From positions 15,209,001 to 15,273,000 of the forward strand of contig NC_065874.1 of the NCBI RefSeq assembly GCF_933775445.1: 64,000 nucleotides of DNA, read 5' to 3'. The notes below the pieces were generated by a model. It made no database searches. It was not told the origin of the DNA and saw nothing but the letters and a program-made list of their open reading frames with translations. Origin of the DNA: Argentina anserina (Eukaryota; Streptophyta; Magnoliopsida; Rosales; Rosaceae). Below are positions 46,861-58,149 of this stretch, piece by piece. A program made the translations under genes and the position numbers. The stretch's first letter is position 1; every line of letters begins with the position of its first letter.

Positions 46861-47900
46861 TAGCCTCAGCTCCATAAATGCATCGCAGGTACAAGCATTC
46901 TTCTGCCCTGCGCAATAGTTCACCGTCTCGAAGGACATAGTTAGTAGCAAAATATCTAACCCTCTTGTCCACCGGTGCAGAAGGATCAGTGAGGTACTGG
47001 ATAATCGGTTGCCGCCAGTCTACATCAATAGTGTCAATAACAGCTACCAACCATTCATGGTTAACCTCTTTCCTTGCCATAAAGGAAGGTAATGTGCGTC
47101 TCTGAACCTTCAAAATCCTCTCGCGAACGTCATCTGCCAAGCGAATGCCCGTAGCCAACTGTGCTAATTCATTGGCAGCGAAATTTTGTTCTCGAGGAAT
47201 ATAGTCAAGCACCACGTCTGCAAATTGATCTAACAATTCCGATGCTCGCTCTCAAAAAGGGAGTAATGTAAAATTGTTACACTTATAGACACCCTTGAGC
47301 TGGCTAATAACTAGGAGTGAATCACCTAATACCTCTACCTCGGTGACCTCCAGATCCAGTAACAGTTCCATGCCAATGATGATGGCCTCATATTCTGCAT
47401 GATTGTTAGTGCACTTCCATTCTAACTGAAAAGAATAACAAGATTAACTAATGCAACACCCACTCCTGATAAATGATCAGTGCTGCTACCATCAAAATAC
47501 ATAACCCAAGGCTGAGTGTGAACAAAGGAGACAACCACGTTCTGGTCTTCAATGTCCTCCATAATAGGATGATGCAACAAGAAATCAAACACTGCCTGTC
47601 CTGTGAGCGCCTTTAAGGGTGTATATTATAAAGAAAACTCTGATAACGCCAAGATCCACTTACCAATCCGACCCCTAAGCATAGGTCTGGTAAGCATATA
47701 CTTCACTAAATCAGTTTGCGCCACCACCACCGTAGTGAATGACAGCATGTAATGGCGGAGCTTAGTACCGGCGAAGTACAAAGCTAAACACAACCTCTCA
47801 ATTGGCGAGTACCTAGTTTCAGCCTCCAATAAGGTCCGACTCAGGTAATAAACTGCGTGTTCAATCTTCTTGCCCCCTCTCCATCACCATCTTGTGTTAA
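46793..47900 (-). pseudogene. Tat element second RNase H region
   Basis: After the RT-linked RNase H (LRHYMLSF, about 47740), a second RNase H appears: WVMYFDGSSTDHLSGVG (about 47505-47455), NNHAEYEAIIIGMELLL and VLGDSLLVISQLKG. The DGS, E and D catalytic positions are visible. An open frame 47236-46793 continues with DYIPREQNFAANELAQLA, the last RNase H motif. Two RNase H domains are the hallmark of the Tat clade. Interrupted by several stops. Confidence 0.85.
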
Positions 47901-47903
47901 GAG

Positions 47904-49256
47904 TCATGCGATTGAATAAGGGGACGCTGAGATGTATAGCTTCAACGGTACTCCAAGCCGTGGGGGTCGAAGAACAGGTGGATGAGTAAGGTATTCTTTG
48001 ATTTTATCAAAAGCTGCATGTTGCGCAGGTCCCCATTGAAACTCCTGATCAGCCTTAAGCTTCAGCAAAGGAGAGAAGACTGCGGTTTTGCCAGCGGAAT
48101 TAGAAATGAAGCGTCGGAGAAAGTTTATTTTCCCAAGAAAACTCTGAAGTTCCTTCTTGTTCCTTAGTGCCAGCGTGTCTAGAACCGCTTTTGCCTTATC
48201 CTCCGCGACCTCAATACCTCGTTCATGCACGATGAAACCCAAGAAGTCTCCTGCTCGAACCCCAAAAATGCATTTAGCTGGGTTCATCCTGAGCTTGTGC
48301 TTTCTCATCCTAGTGAACACTGTCCTCAAATTCTCGATGTGATCTTCCTTCTTCTTAGACTTGACCACCACGTCATCAATATATACTTCGAGAATGCCCC
48401 CCAGCACATCGTGGAAGATCAGGTTCATTGCTCGCTGGTATGTAGCCCCCGCGTTGGTCAGACCAAATGGCATATTGTTATATTCAAACACTCTAGTGAA
48501 CCCTGGACATCAAAATGTTGTTTTGTGTCTATCCGGTTCATAAACAGGAATTTGATGATAACCAGCTGTGTTGTCCATAAAAGATAGTAGTTCATGCCCT
48601 GCAACCGCATCGACCAACATATCCGCCACGGGCATGGGATAGACATCTTTCGGTGTCGCGGTATTCAGATTCCTATAGTCCACACACACACGAATCTTGC
48701 CATTTTTCTTCCGAATCGGTACTATGTTTGACAACCACTGGGAATATTTAGCTGGTCGGATAATGCCGGCTTGGAACATGTTTTTAACCTCTTTCTTGAC
48801 TGCTGCTGTTGTGTCTGCACTCATTCATCGTGGACTTTGTTGTACAGGCTTGTACTCTTCCATGATGGGCAAGCGATGGCAAACCAGATCTGGTGACAAG
48901 CCCGGCATGTCCTCAAATTTCTCAGCAAAGCAATCGCGGAACTCTTGCAACAACTCCACCAAACTTTGTCTCAGTTCCTCATCCAAGTGTTTACTTATTC
49001 CAACCTCCATAGGCTCCTCTATAGTCCCCAGATTGATCTTCTGCACTGGATCTTTTACTTTAGGTGGAGTGTCATCCAAAGCTGCTGGTGCTGGTTGAAT
49101 GAACTCCTCCTCTGCTTGAACCTCAGTCAAATCATCCTCATTGCACTCAACGAGTGCCACTGCCCCCCAGGCCTCATGTTCCTCTCTGTAAATAGATAAA
49201 CGTTGGAGAAAGGACACATAGGCTTGCTCTCGTTCCTTAGGCAGTGATGTACTCAT
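47904..49256 (-). pseudogene. Tat element reverse transcriptase
   Basis: Three open pieces follow each other in frame: 49256-48825 (ending HRLPIMEEYKPVQQSPR and TGA), 48824-48510 (IVPIRKKNGKIRVCVDYRNL to HKTTF and TGA) and 48491-47904 (NMPFGLTNAGATYQRAMN with the catalytic YIDDVVVKSKK and the RNase H linker LQSFLGKINFLRRFI). All palm motifs are conserved; only single-base stops break it. Confidence 0.93.
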
Positions 49257-49627
49257 GGATGATTACTGTTTATTTTCACGATGAAGCCAGGTCTACTTAT
49301 GTCTGTTTTAACCTGTACTAAACCCTATCGTGTCAATTCTATAGAAGTCACCCCAACTGGACGACCCTTAGTATCGATCCTGGCAACTCCTAAAAGCCTC
49401 ATATCACCATAATAATACTCTACATCCAAAATACAGGAAGCGACTGAGTATGGTCGATCATCTGCTTTCACTAGCTCTGCCTTGTCAGTTGCGGGATCCC
49501 ACATCAACATTTCTTGGTGTAGAGTAGAAGGGATGCAGTAAGCTCGATGTATCTAATCCCTACCCAGTATGATGCTGTATGGAGCGGTGCAATCTGTAAC
49601 GAAGAATGTCTGAAACAGCTCAGAAGG

Positions 49628-50100
49628 TCATATTTTGACTTTGAGGATCAAAACTCCCAAGGTCTTAGTTAAATTGCCAGCAAAACTCCTGACCTTGAGA
49701 TTGCTACTAAGAACCTTTTCCTTCGCAATACCAAGTGCTTCGACTGTCTTCACCGTGATAATGCTAACTGCTGCACAGCCGTCAACGGAGATTTTGTTCA
49801 CTCTCTTACCCTCCATCTCAGCTGATATGTATAAAGGTTTAATGTGCTCAATCATGGTCGCCGTAGGCTTTATGAACATCATGAAGAATCTTTGGAGCTC
49901 TGTCATCGTGTGAGATTTATCAGCTTCTTCTTTCCTCGTGTCCTTCTCAACAGTTGGCACCTCTGTAGATGACAACTCCGCGACTGTACCCACCTCCTAG
50001 GCCTGCGTCTCACCTCCAATGAATAGATGAGATGGCATTGGCCGTGGAAGAGCATACTTCGAGGACAAAGTGAACACCATGTTGCAACCAGGAACAATGT
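49628..50100 (-). pseudogene. Tat element protease region
   Basis: The frame 49993-49628 has ISVDGCAAVSIIT, corresponding to the DGGAAVN-type protease active site of Tat elements, followed by KVRSFAGNLTKTLG. Downstream about 370 bases to RT show LVKADDRPYSV and a stop at 49553. Upstream frame 50521-49997 is the acidic gag-protease linker. Confidence 0.75.
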
Positions 50101-51307
50101 CTAACCTCGGCTTTCCTCCCTCAAAGCTATCTCCATGACATAAGTTAAACATGTTGCAGTCTGGAGTAGCGGTCATTACTTCATCATAACCTACCTCCAG
50201 TTCATCCTCTGGATCAGAAAATTCTAACCCTTGTTCATTACCGCCTGACTCTTCCATATTGTCATCCGGTAGGGACCCAGTTGGCGTTCGCGAGGGGAAC
50301 TTGCTCCTGAGATACTCCGTTAGCGATTGCTCATGGTGAGCCTTCGGAGGAATAACCACTGCCGCAGCCTCAACTTCCTCTGGAACCACAAGTGTTGGCT
50401 CTTTCGCTGTTGGAACCACTAGTGCTGGTTCTTTGATCTTCAGTTTACATTCAAACTGTGGCTTGGTTCCCTCTAGAACTGGTTCCTGGTGGCCTGGCTT
50501 ACTTACAGACCTTTTAGGCATCCATTAAGATTGCGCAGGTCGAGCAACACTACTTCGCTGTTGTTTCTGCTGAATAGAAACACCATGTGCGTGCTATTTG
50601 TTTGTTGCTCTGCTATCAGTGGACACGTAAGACAACCTATCATGGATTGAAACTTCTTGTCTAGGAGCATTTTCCATTGGTCGCTCAATTCGATTATGAA
50701 CGCTTTCCCTGGGGTATGGCTCCCTCATGTGGCGATCATTCCGGCGAATGTGCACATATGGCTTGAAACTAAGTTTTTCAACTGTCTCTCGCAACAGCCA
50801 AAGTGGCTGTTCTAGCTGATCGCGAGAGATTTCACCTCTGTTATATGCCTCTAACATTCGCTTAGCCCTGCCCCACCGTTTCTGAACGTTTGTCTTCTGA
50901 GTTTTCGAAGCTTCCATAGCTCTGCCATGCTCCTAAACGTACCAGACATCGGGTTTTACTGACCTTGGTGCAGGCAGTATGTATGGCCGTTGTCGTGCCT
51001 CGCGCGAAGCCTGAGTTTCTGGCACACTCGTCCCGATTCGCTGCCCTCCAAGAATGTTCGCGACCCCGCCAAGACCTGAGTGTGGCATTTTTAACACTTG
51101 AGCATAAGTGTCTGTCTAAACTCTAGCTTTCTTGGAGTTCCTTCTCTCGGAAAGATTTATCGGCGAGCGAGGCCTCCGATGCCTTCGCGACTCCTTGCGT
51201 TTGTCAGCATTATCACAGTTTATGAAACACTCTTTCTTGCATCGATTGCAAAGGACATAAGTTTTGGTCTTTGCGAAATTATGTTCCTTGTTCTGGACAA
51301 CGCTCTT

Positions 51308-53484
51308 TTATTTACCCGGGTCAGATTGCTTGGCTCTCACAACCTCCTTCGCCACGGGCACTCCTTTCGCTGTTGCCTCCACACGCAGATCAGGATCTGA
51401 AGCAAAGGACAACACTGCTTCATCTAAGCACTGATGTACCTGGTCCTTGAGCTGTATGCAAATACGAGTATCATGAGTCCAAATGTTATGAAACTTACAA
51501 TACCGTTTACCTTTAACTTCTTCCACGGTCGGGAACTCAGTCCATGGTACCATGGTTTCACCCACAGCAATAAGCTTGTCCAAGATCTCATGAGCCAATG
51601 ACGCATCATAAGTATACTCAGCAAACTTGGAAGGGCGATGAGTCTTCAACGGTGTTGTCAATGGCGTAACTTCCACCACTGACACTATAGGGAAGGGATC
51701 AACATCGACCCAAGCTGCAGCTCTTTCAGTGCCTACCCCAAGCATTCCTTTGTTAATCCAGGTCTGCAATTGATCCTTGAGCTTAACGCAATCAGCTGTG
51801 TGATGATTGAACAAGTTGTGAAACTTGCAGTACTTCTTCCCTTCAATCTGCGCTGCGGTAGGCATTGCAGTGTCATGCTTCACTCTTCCACTCGCGAACA
51901 ACTCATCCAGAATTTCTGGAGCCTTGTGAGCGTTGTAGGTATACGAGTCATACTCGGGTTTGGTGAATGCTGATGTAGAAATCCTGACAGGGTCCCTGGA
52001 CATCTTCAAAGCCTTAGACTTCAATGCCTGTCTTCCAGCTATCTCCACAGTAGCTACTTCATCATCTACTTCCTTGACCCACTGCTCTTCGTATGGATAC
52101 GGTGTGTAGAAAGGATCTACATACGAGTAGATAATGGAAACCCTCTTAGTTCCGGATGGAACTGCATAGCGCGGTTTCAAATTTCCAGGGTGATAGGACA
52201 CGGGTGGACCTTTTGGAACTGTAGCACTGTCCTCCATCTCCCTGAGGAACACTTGGTAGGAACCTACCTTGTTCATTAAATCTGCCATGCTAGAAAAGTA
52301 GGCATCATGATGTTTGGCCCGCTGACGGGTCTCCAAACCCTTTATGGCGATGCGAATGGCATCCTGCTCCGCGAGCGGTGTTCTGCACTTTGCTTGCTGA
52401 ACCTTGAACCTCTTTAGGAACTCCACTGCCGACTCCATTGGTTGTTGATACATGGAAGTATGAGATGACAAATCCACTTCAGGCTCAACACTTCCAAAAG
52501 TCGTTTTAAACATCGTCTCGAGCATGGACCAATCTGAAATGGACCTTGGTGCCAACTTGGAAAACCAAGACAGTGCCGGTCCTGACAACGATGAACCAAA
52601 AGCCCTTATCTTAAAGACTGGATCAGATGCATATGGCCCGCAATCGCTGTGGAAACGCGATATATGCTCAGCAGCATTCTCAGAACCCTCTCTTGAGAAA
52701 GTCTGGAACTTGATTAGACGATAACCCGAAGGCCAAGGACATGCTGACACCCACTCCGGAAATGGACTTGTATATGATATGTTCATGGCAACATGACCAT
52801 GAATGGTCCTCACACTTTCCTAGATCATCTTCTGAACCTGCTCCTTGGTAAGGCTCCGACCTTCTTCTACTTCCTGCTCAGACTCTTCTCGATGTTCCTC
52901 TCGCCGCTCGCGACGGAACTGATGTTGACGCTCTTGTCCTCGCTTGGTTGAAGAAGTGCCAATGCTTTCTGTAAAGTTTCAACCTCGGGAGTGTTCGACC
53001 GTCTGGAACCTCCAAGCGTGAACTTTCCCTTCTTAGCCTTCACCTTCTTCCTCCTTGCGAGTTTGACAAGCTCAGCATCTGATTTGTCAGCCTCATCACC
53101 TTTGACCTCGTCTTCTTCAGCGCCGTTGTTGCTACCGGCCCTGTCTTTCCTGTTGGACCTAGCCTTTTTGGTGGTATTAGGCTTGTCATGGCTCTGTTTC
53201 TCATACAGCCCGGCGACAGTTGCCTCTTCGATGTGATTGAATTGCTCATCCTGGCCTGCGAACTCTAAACGAGCATTGTTCGTGTGCTCATTAGCACCCA
53301 GAACCAACCTCTTCATCCTGTTGTTGGTCTTAGCCAGACGCTGACCCTTTGTCGACTGTAGTTGTGACACATTATCCAACGTTCTCTCAACTGCAATCAT
53401 TCGATTGCCGAAGGACTCCTCCAACGAATTGACTACCGTCGTCAACTCTTTGAAAGCTAGTTGCATGTCTTCCGGTGTCGCCAT
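51308..53484 (-). pseudogene. Tat element gag
   Basis: The likely start is ATG 53484 (MATPEDMQLAFKEL), leading to a coiled-coil-like N-part and a Lys/Arg/Asp-rich segment up to a frameshift near 52880. A TAG at about 52820 interrupts EQVQKMI-ESVRTIHGH. The longest frame (52813-51308) then holds the retrotransposon gag core (HISRFHSDCGP, WFSKLAPRSISDW, MFKTTFG) and two copies of a C-x2-H-x5-H-x4-C motif (YCKFHNLFNHHTADC and YCKFHNIWTHDTRIC) as found in Tat gag proteins. Confidence 0.9.
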
Positions 53485-53626
53485 CACTCCAAACTTCAGT
53501 AATGCCTCAACCGCTGTTAAACCTCTGCAAGCCCCTGTGTTATGAGGAACACACTGCGAATGCTCTGGTTTTGAGCAAGAGGGATATCCTCGCGAGTAAG
53601 GATTCCAGCTTGCTATCTTTGACACT

Positions 53627-53644
53627 GTCCCACTGGGCGTGCCA
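53627..53644 (-). promoter_or_regulatory. Primer-binding site of Tat element
   Basis: On the minus strand, TGGCACGCCCAGTGGGAC lies two bases after the 5' LTR end, the position of the tRNA primer site. The matching tRNA was not determined. Confidence 0.75.
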
Positions 53645-53646
53645 AA

Positions 53647-54516
53647 TGTTCGAGCTGGGAAAACGGATCCTCCTCAAAGAACAATCAGCAAGCCCCGGTA
53701 TCAAACCCTAGACGGTTCGACCCTTCGTTCTCTATTGTTGCCGGCGTGCCAGTACCTTTGAGTTAGGTACAACTCTTGCTTTGTTTGACGATGATTGCGC
53801 TCACGTACTGTCTTCTTCTCAAACGATTGCTCCATAGTTGCTGATAAACCGCTAAAGTTCGAATGACCTATACACAACCGGAGTTACTAGGTACCTTTCA
53901 CTCCACCTCAAGTAGATGGCCGATCTTACTTTAGACCGCTTGAGCAAAAGCAGAGCTTATATTGTGTCGTTAATAGCAGGACTCTCTAGCGAATGTGATT
54001 TGCTTACTAGTGCAGACTTTTGTGTTTGCTAGAAGCTAGGCTAGCGACTCGATGGACTTGACTCTAGTTGCCAAGGTTAATCGGACTTGTTTGCTACATG
54101 CAACGCGAGGCGTACATCTGGGTAGCTCCGCTCCGATGGGAGACTTGGTGGCCGACGTGAGTCGGACTTTTGCTCCGCGAGGAGACTTTTGCTTCGCGAG
54201 GAGACTTTTGCTCCGTGAGGAGACTTGACTATGCAGTTGCGCGATAGTTTGTTTGACGTTGCGTGTGTTATTCTGCACATTCGACCCCTTTATATAGAGA
54301 ACACAAATTGTTCTTTCTTGCGGATCAAGTCTTGAGAACCTCCTAGTTGATTTAGATTCACCTTCCTTAATCAACTCAGATTCTATACAGCGATAGTCCC
54401 CTAAATCTATTCCAATACGGCAGGTAATCTTGCTCTATGATATATTTTCCCCAAATAACCGGTCCACGAGCCTGAATAGTTTAGATAATACCGGAGTATT
54501 ATTTTAGGCCCAAATA
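53647..54516 (-). repeat. 5' LTR of Tat element
   Basis: 870 bp; longer than the 3' LTR mainly because GAGGAGACTTTTGCT is present three times around 54170-54225 but once in the 3' LTR near 42975. The first bases read TATTTGGGCC instead of TGTTTGGGCC, a change at the terminal dinucleotide. Confidence 0.93.
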
Positions 54517-54521
54517 GTTGG

Positions 54522-54898
54522 AGCTTCATATTCGGGTTACTTGTAGCTGGATGATGAGCCTCATTGACGAGGCAGTAGAGGAGTAGTCTCCTAGTCTAAT
54601 TAGGAGAGGCCTAGAATAAATAAGGTAGTTCAATTGTTGGTTTAGAAGGTTATGGGCTTTTGCTTTATTCTTTTTAGTTTTAGTTTGTTCGGAAACTTTA
54701 CTTCCACGACTTCTTCAATTAGTTTTATTTTAATAAGTGTGCTGGAGCGCATTAGAATTTATTGTATTATAAGTTTAGTCTTGCATTTGGGATGACTTGT
54801 TATCTCATTTATTTGACCCTTGTGATGGTATGATTTTCGTTAATGAAACTATTATCTTATTTTCCTTGAAAAACTATATCTGATATAGCACCTCCATG
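54522..54898. other. Right flank of Tat insertion, 3'-UTR-like
   Basis: T-rich sequence ending with GTTAATGAAACTATTATC and an A-rich run resembles the 3' end of a plant LINE. Together with 42240-42456 it would be the element into which the Tat copy inserted. Confidence 0.35.
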
Positions 54899-55366
54899 CA
54901 ATGTTTTAAAAAAACTCACCTCAAGGCTCGCTTGAGGCTTAAAAAGCTTAAAGCTACTTACATAACGCCTCTGTTTTTTGGTCTGGACACCGAGGCTCGC
55001 TTTTTACGCCTTATGTTACGTTTTTTATGCCTTTTACGCATTTTACTATGCCTTAGAAAATAATATTTTTAAGTATTTTTTTTATATTTATTTATATAAT
55101 GTGTTTAATTTGATGAAAACTATCTAAAACATTTGGATTATGAATTTCATTTATATCTAAATGCAATAAATTGGTAAGTTCTTATGTATATTTGTTCTTT
55201 TTGTATGTGTATAATTATATATTTACACATTTAACTACTAATTTTTTATAACATAAGGCTTACGCCTTATGCGCTTCAAGTTTTAAATCTCAAAGCTCTC
55301 AAGAAAACGTTTTAGGATACATCTTAAGAAAACGTTTTAGGTACGCCTTCGCTTTTTAAAACATTA
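54899..55366. mobile_element. hAT MITE with AATGTTTTAAAAA ends
   Basis: A 468-bp element with inverted ends (AATGTTTTAAAAA and its complement) and a perfect 8-bp duplication CCTCCATG at 54891-54898 and 55367-55374. Subterminal GCCTCAAGG and GCTTAAAAAGC motifs are typical of this class. Confidence 0.92.
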
Positions 55367-55374
55367 CCTCCATG

Positions 55375-58149
55375 TATGACTATTGTTGGAGACAAGGGAG
55401 GACCCATGTGAAGGGCCGCTTGGGTTGCAACCATAGAAGATTTTAGCTAGAAAAAACCCTAGGTATATATATACATATAAGCTCATACAAAAAAAAAATT
55501 AGAGTCAGACGGAGGAAAACGAAAGGAGCTCAAGGAGCTCACTCCTACCAGTCTGCCACCAAAGCTGCTTCCGTCGCCGCTCGCCTTTGCCAGGCATTAC
55601 TCTCTCTCTCTCGGCTTTTCAATTTGTAACTGTGATTATTCTGCAATTGAGTGTTTGAGTTTCATGGATTTACTGCATTAAGTGTTCTTTGGAGTTTGAA
55701 GTAGTTTAATTTAGTGTGTGATAATTGGATCTAACTGATTTTGGGGTTTGTGCTTGAGTACTTTCTCGGTTGAGTTTGGCAAGAGAGGAAATTGTGTATC
55801 TTTGTATGATTTATGTTTTGGGTTTCGATTCATTTAGCTAAAATATGTGATAGGTCCACTCAGTTTTGTAGATCAGCCTTGTATTTGATAATGATTTGTA
55901 AGGTCTACTTTAGATCTTTTAATTTCATTTTGTTGTCAGGGTTAATATATGGCTACCGAGATTCTTTGGCTTTAGGGTTTCTATTCTGTGTGGCTTGTGA
56001 TGATGGCTGCTTTCACAGATCTCATCAATTCTGACCTTAATTGCTTCAATGGGGCATGGCTGCTTTCACATGTCCGTCCTCTTCCTTCTGTTAACTGTTT
56101 CAATCCGATTTTGGCTCAGATTGTCAGATTGAATCATGATGGACACATGTTATTCATGATTTGGTATGTTTGTCGATGCGGTCGGGGTTATGTTGTTTTA
56201 TGCTGAGAGTGTCTTAATATAGAGGTTAGTCACTCTTATGATGATTCTCATTACTTGCATTATAATGAGTTAGATCACTCACTAAAGATGTCAAATTTAG
56301 AAGTTGATGGTTTAATACAGTTGATGATAAATTAATAATGTGTTTTTATTTCTATTGAATAGGCTGAAATCTTTTGTCATGGTGGATCACCGGACCCTAA
56401 AAGATTGAAAAATATGTTTTCATTTTTTACGAGTGATAGAACTCCACCAAATGAGTGTTAATGATATTAGGTCTGACATTGGGAGTGAGAGTGGAGTGGG
56501 AGTAGACCAGTGATCGATAGCTTTGTCAATGATATTCATCCATCCATTTCATTAGAAGAGAGGGGAGAAAGTTATGTCCCTCACGTTGTAAGTTTTTTTT
56601 GAAAATAAAAAAGGCTTAAAGATGAGCCTCACACTTTCGGTTTCAAACCTCAAAAAAAAAATTATTGTGTCCTTAGCAATTAGCCTATACAACTTTAATT
56701 CCTGGATCTGGCTCTGTTTGGAGATGAGATTTATAAGACCAACTGCAACATGGAGGTGCTAAAATGAAAATAAAACCCATGGTATTAGACTTGCCATAAG
56801 CATGTATTTCTTCCTAAAGAAGACATGAAAGTCCAAAAGAAATAGCATTACAAAAATGCTAAGCGGGCACCATGAAAAGTTTCGAAAACTTACCAATTTC
56901 TATATAAATGTCAAGCACAAGCAGCTATATTGAGCAAGTACGTTGACATATTAGTAACAAAAGTACAAAACCACCAAAATTCATCTTCTACTTGTAATTT
57001 GTTTTTGGCGAACAGATACAATGACCTTATCATCCAGATTGATCAAGTGACCAGAATCAGAAACGCGTACATACTTGGGCACAGATAAGTCCAGCCCCAT
57101 GCCACCTGCTTTTTTACTCGAGATCATATACCAAACCAATCCATTACTAAAAGAAAGCAAGCTTGCTCGATGCAGTAGTGTTATATATATGATCGATTTC
57201 TTTTTTTTTTTTGGTCAATATATGATCGATTTCATACACATTGATCTTTCATTACGGCTGATGATAAGTCAAGGTGGTGCATGTATTACTCTAATAATAA
57301 GAACTATTGATCTAGCTAGCTAGGTAGCTCATTCTAACTATTCTCATTTCTTCTCAACTAAACTTCCTACTTCTAACGTGTTTAGAAAGGAAAGGAGCCG
57401 TTTTGTGATGAACTTGACCTTTAAGTGATCTCAACTAAACTACATATTGTTGTTTTCATTGTAAAATCTACATACTCACGGCCACAAGTCACTGAGTCAG
57501 TCACCTAATGAAAGGTAGCCCAATAACTACTATAACTACAAAATTCCGTTCAGTACATTCCGATTCTACGTACAACTGGTTATGGGTATACCGCATCGGG
57601 TGAGGTATACGCAAAGATTACGCTTCATCAGCCATACACCCATTGGATTTAGAATTTTCAAGAAAAATATCATTTGAGTTCTACAGAGACGTGTAAATAT
57701 TTTCTTTTCTTAGCCTCTCCATTATTTTTATATCGATCGTGATGTTTCTATAGACTATAGAGGCCTGCTCCAACATATTCTATGATAATAATGGCCGACT
57801 TTGGGACAAAAATCAATACCAGCAATCAGCAAGTCAGCAGTGCTATGTAATGTCCATAAATTTTCAACCCAATCGTTGAAGTTCATGACGTGTTTATACT
57901 TTGAGTTTCTTCTCTAATTTCGACCCTATCAAATGTATGCTCTTGTAGATAGCTAAAGACGAATCATTTTGTTTATATGCGGCATGGAAGTTCTTGATTT
58001 CAGATTAGAGAGGGGGTCCCAGTTCATTGAATTAAAGCTTTGAGCTAGCTAGTTACGCACTTTCACACAAAGGGACGGATGTTGTATTGATATATATTTC
58101 AAGATGTGATTTTCTTTTTCTTTTTTATTTTTAGCAAAAATAACAAACT
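55375..58149. other. Spacer with a promoter-like start and an orphan exon
   Basis: At 55450-55620 a TATATATATACATATAAG stretch next to AAACCCTAG, followed by a CT-rich leader with GCCGTC motifs, looks like the promoter and 5' UTR of a plant gene, but no coding exon follows that I can recognise. A plus frame with MAAFTDLINSDLNCFNG (56000-56206) is open for about 70 codons with no known family. An orphan exon is listed at 56981-57105. The rest is AT-rich. Confidence 0.3.
56981..57105 (-). pseudogene. Orphan terminal exon of an unrecognised gene
   Basis: A minus-strand block after the acceptor AAAAAAGCAG (57106 side) reads GGMGLDLSVPKYVRV, then SDSGHLINLDDKVIVSVRQ and KQITSRR to TGA at 56983-56981. 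It is 2 bases plus 41 codons, so a phase 1 intron would precede it. The amino-acid pattern is strongly protein-like and codon use is regular, but no upstream exon was found in the next kilobase. Either the last exon of a gene lost by rearrangement or a gene with a very long intron. Confidence 0.4.

Larger units (their letters stand above)
42457..54516 (-). mobile_element. Tat-lineage Ty3/gypsy element with antisense gene
   Basis: A 12060-bp element on the minus strand with LTRs of 870 bp (5', 53647-54516) and 831 bp (3', 42457-43287) and a perfect 5-bp duplication GTTGG (42452-42456 and 54517-54521). Order from the 5' LTR: PBS, gag, protease, RT, RNase H, a second RNase H, integrase, then a 2.4-kb region with a gene on the other strand, PPT and 3' LTR. 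The dual RNase H and extra region after integrase are features of the Tat clade (Tat, Grande, Retand, Ogre). All sense genes are damaged by stops or frameshifts. Confidence 0.95.

Noticed and set aside
48225..48587. Plus-strand frame of 120 codons and other plus frames at 48697-49199
   Set aside because: Antisense shadows of the Tat reverse transcriptase; no splice signals or protein-like pattern as in the antisense gene at 43666.
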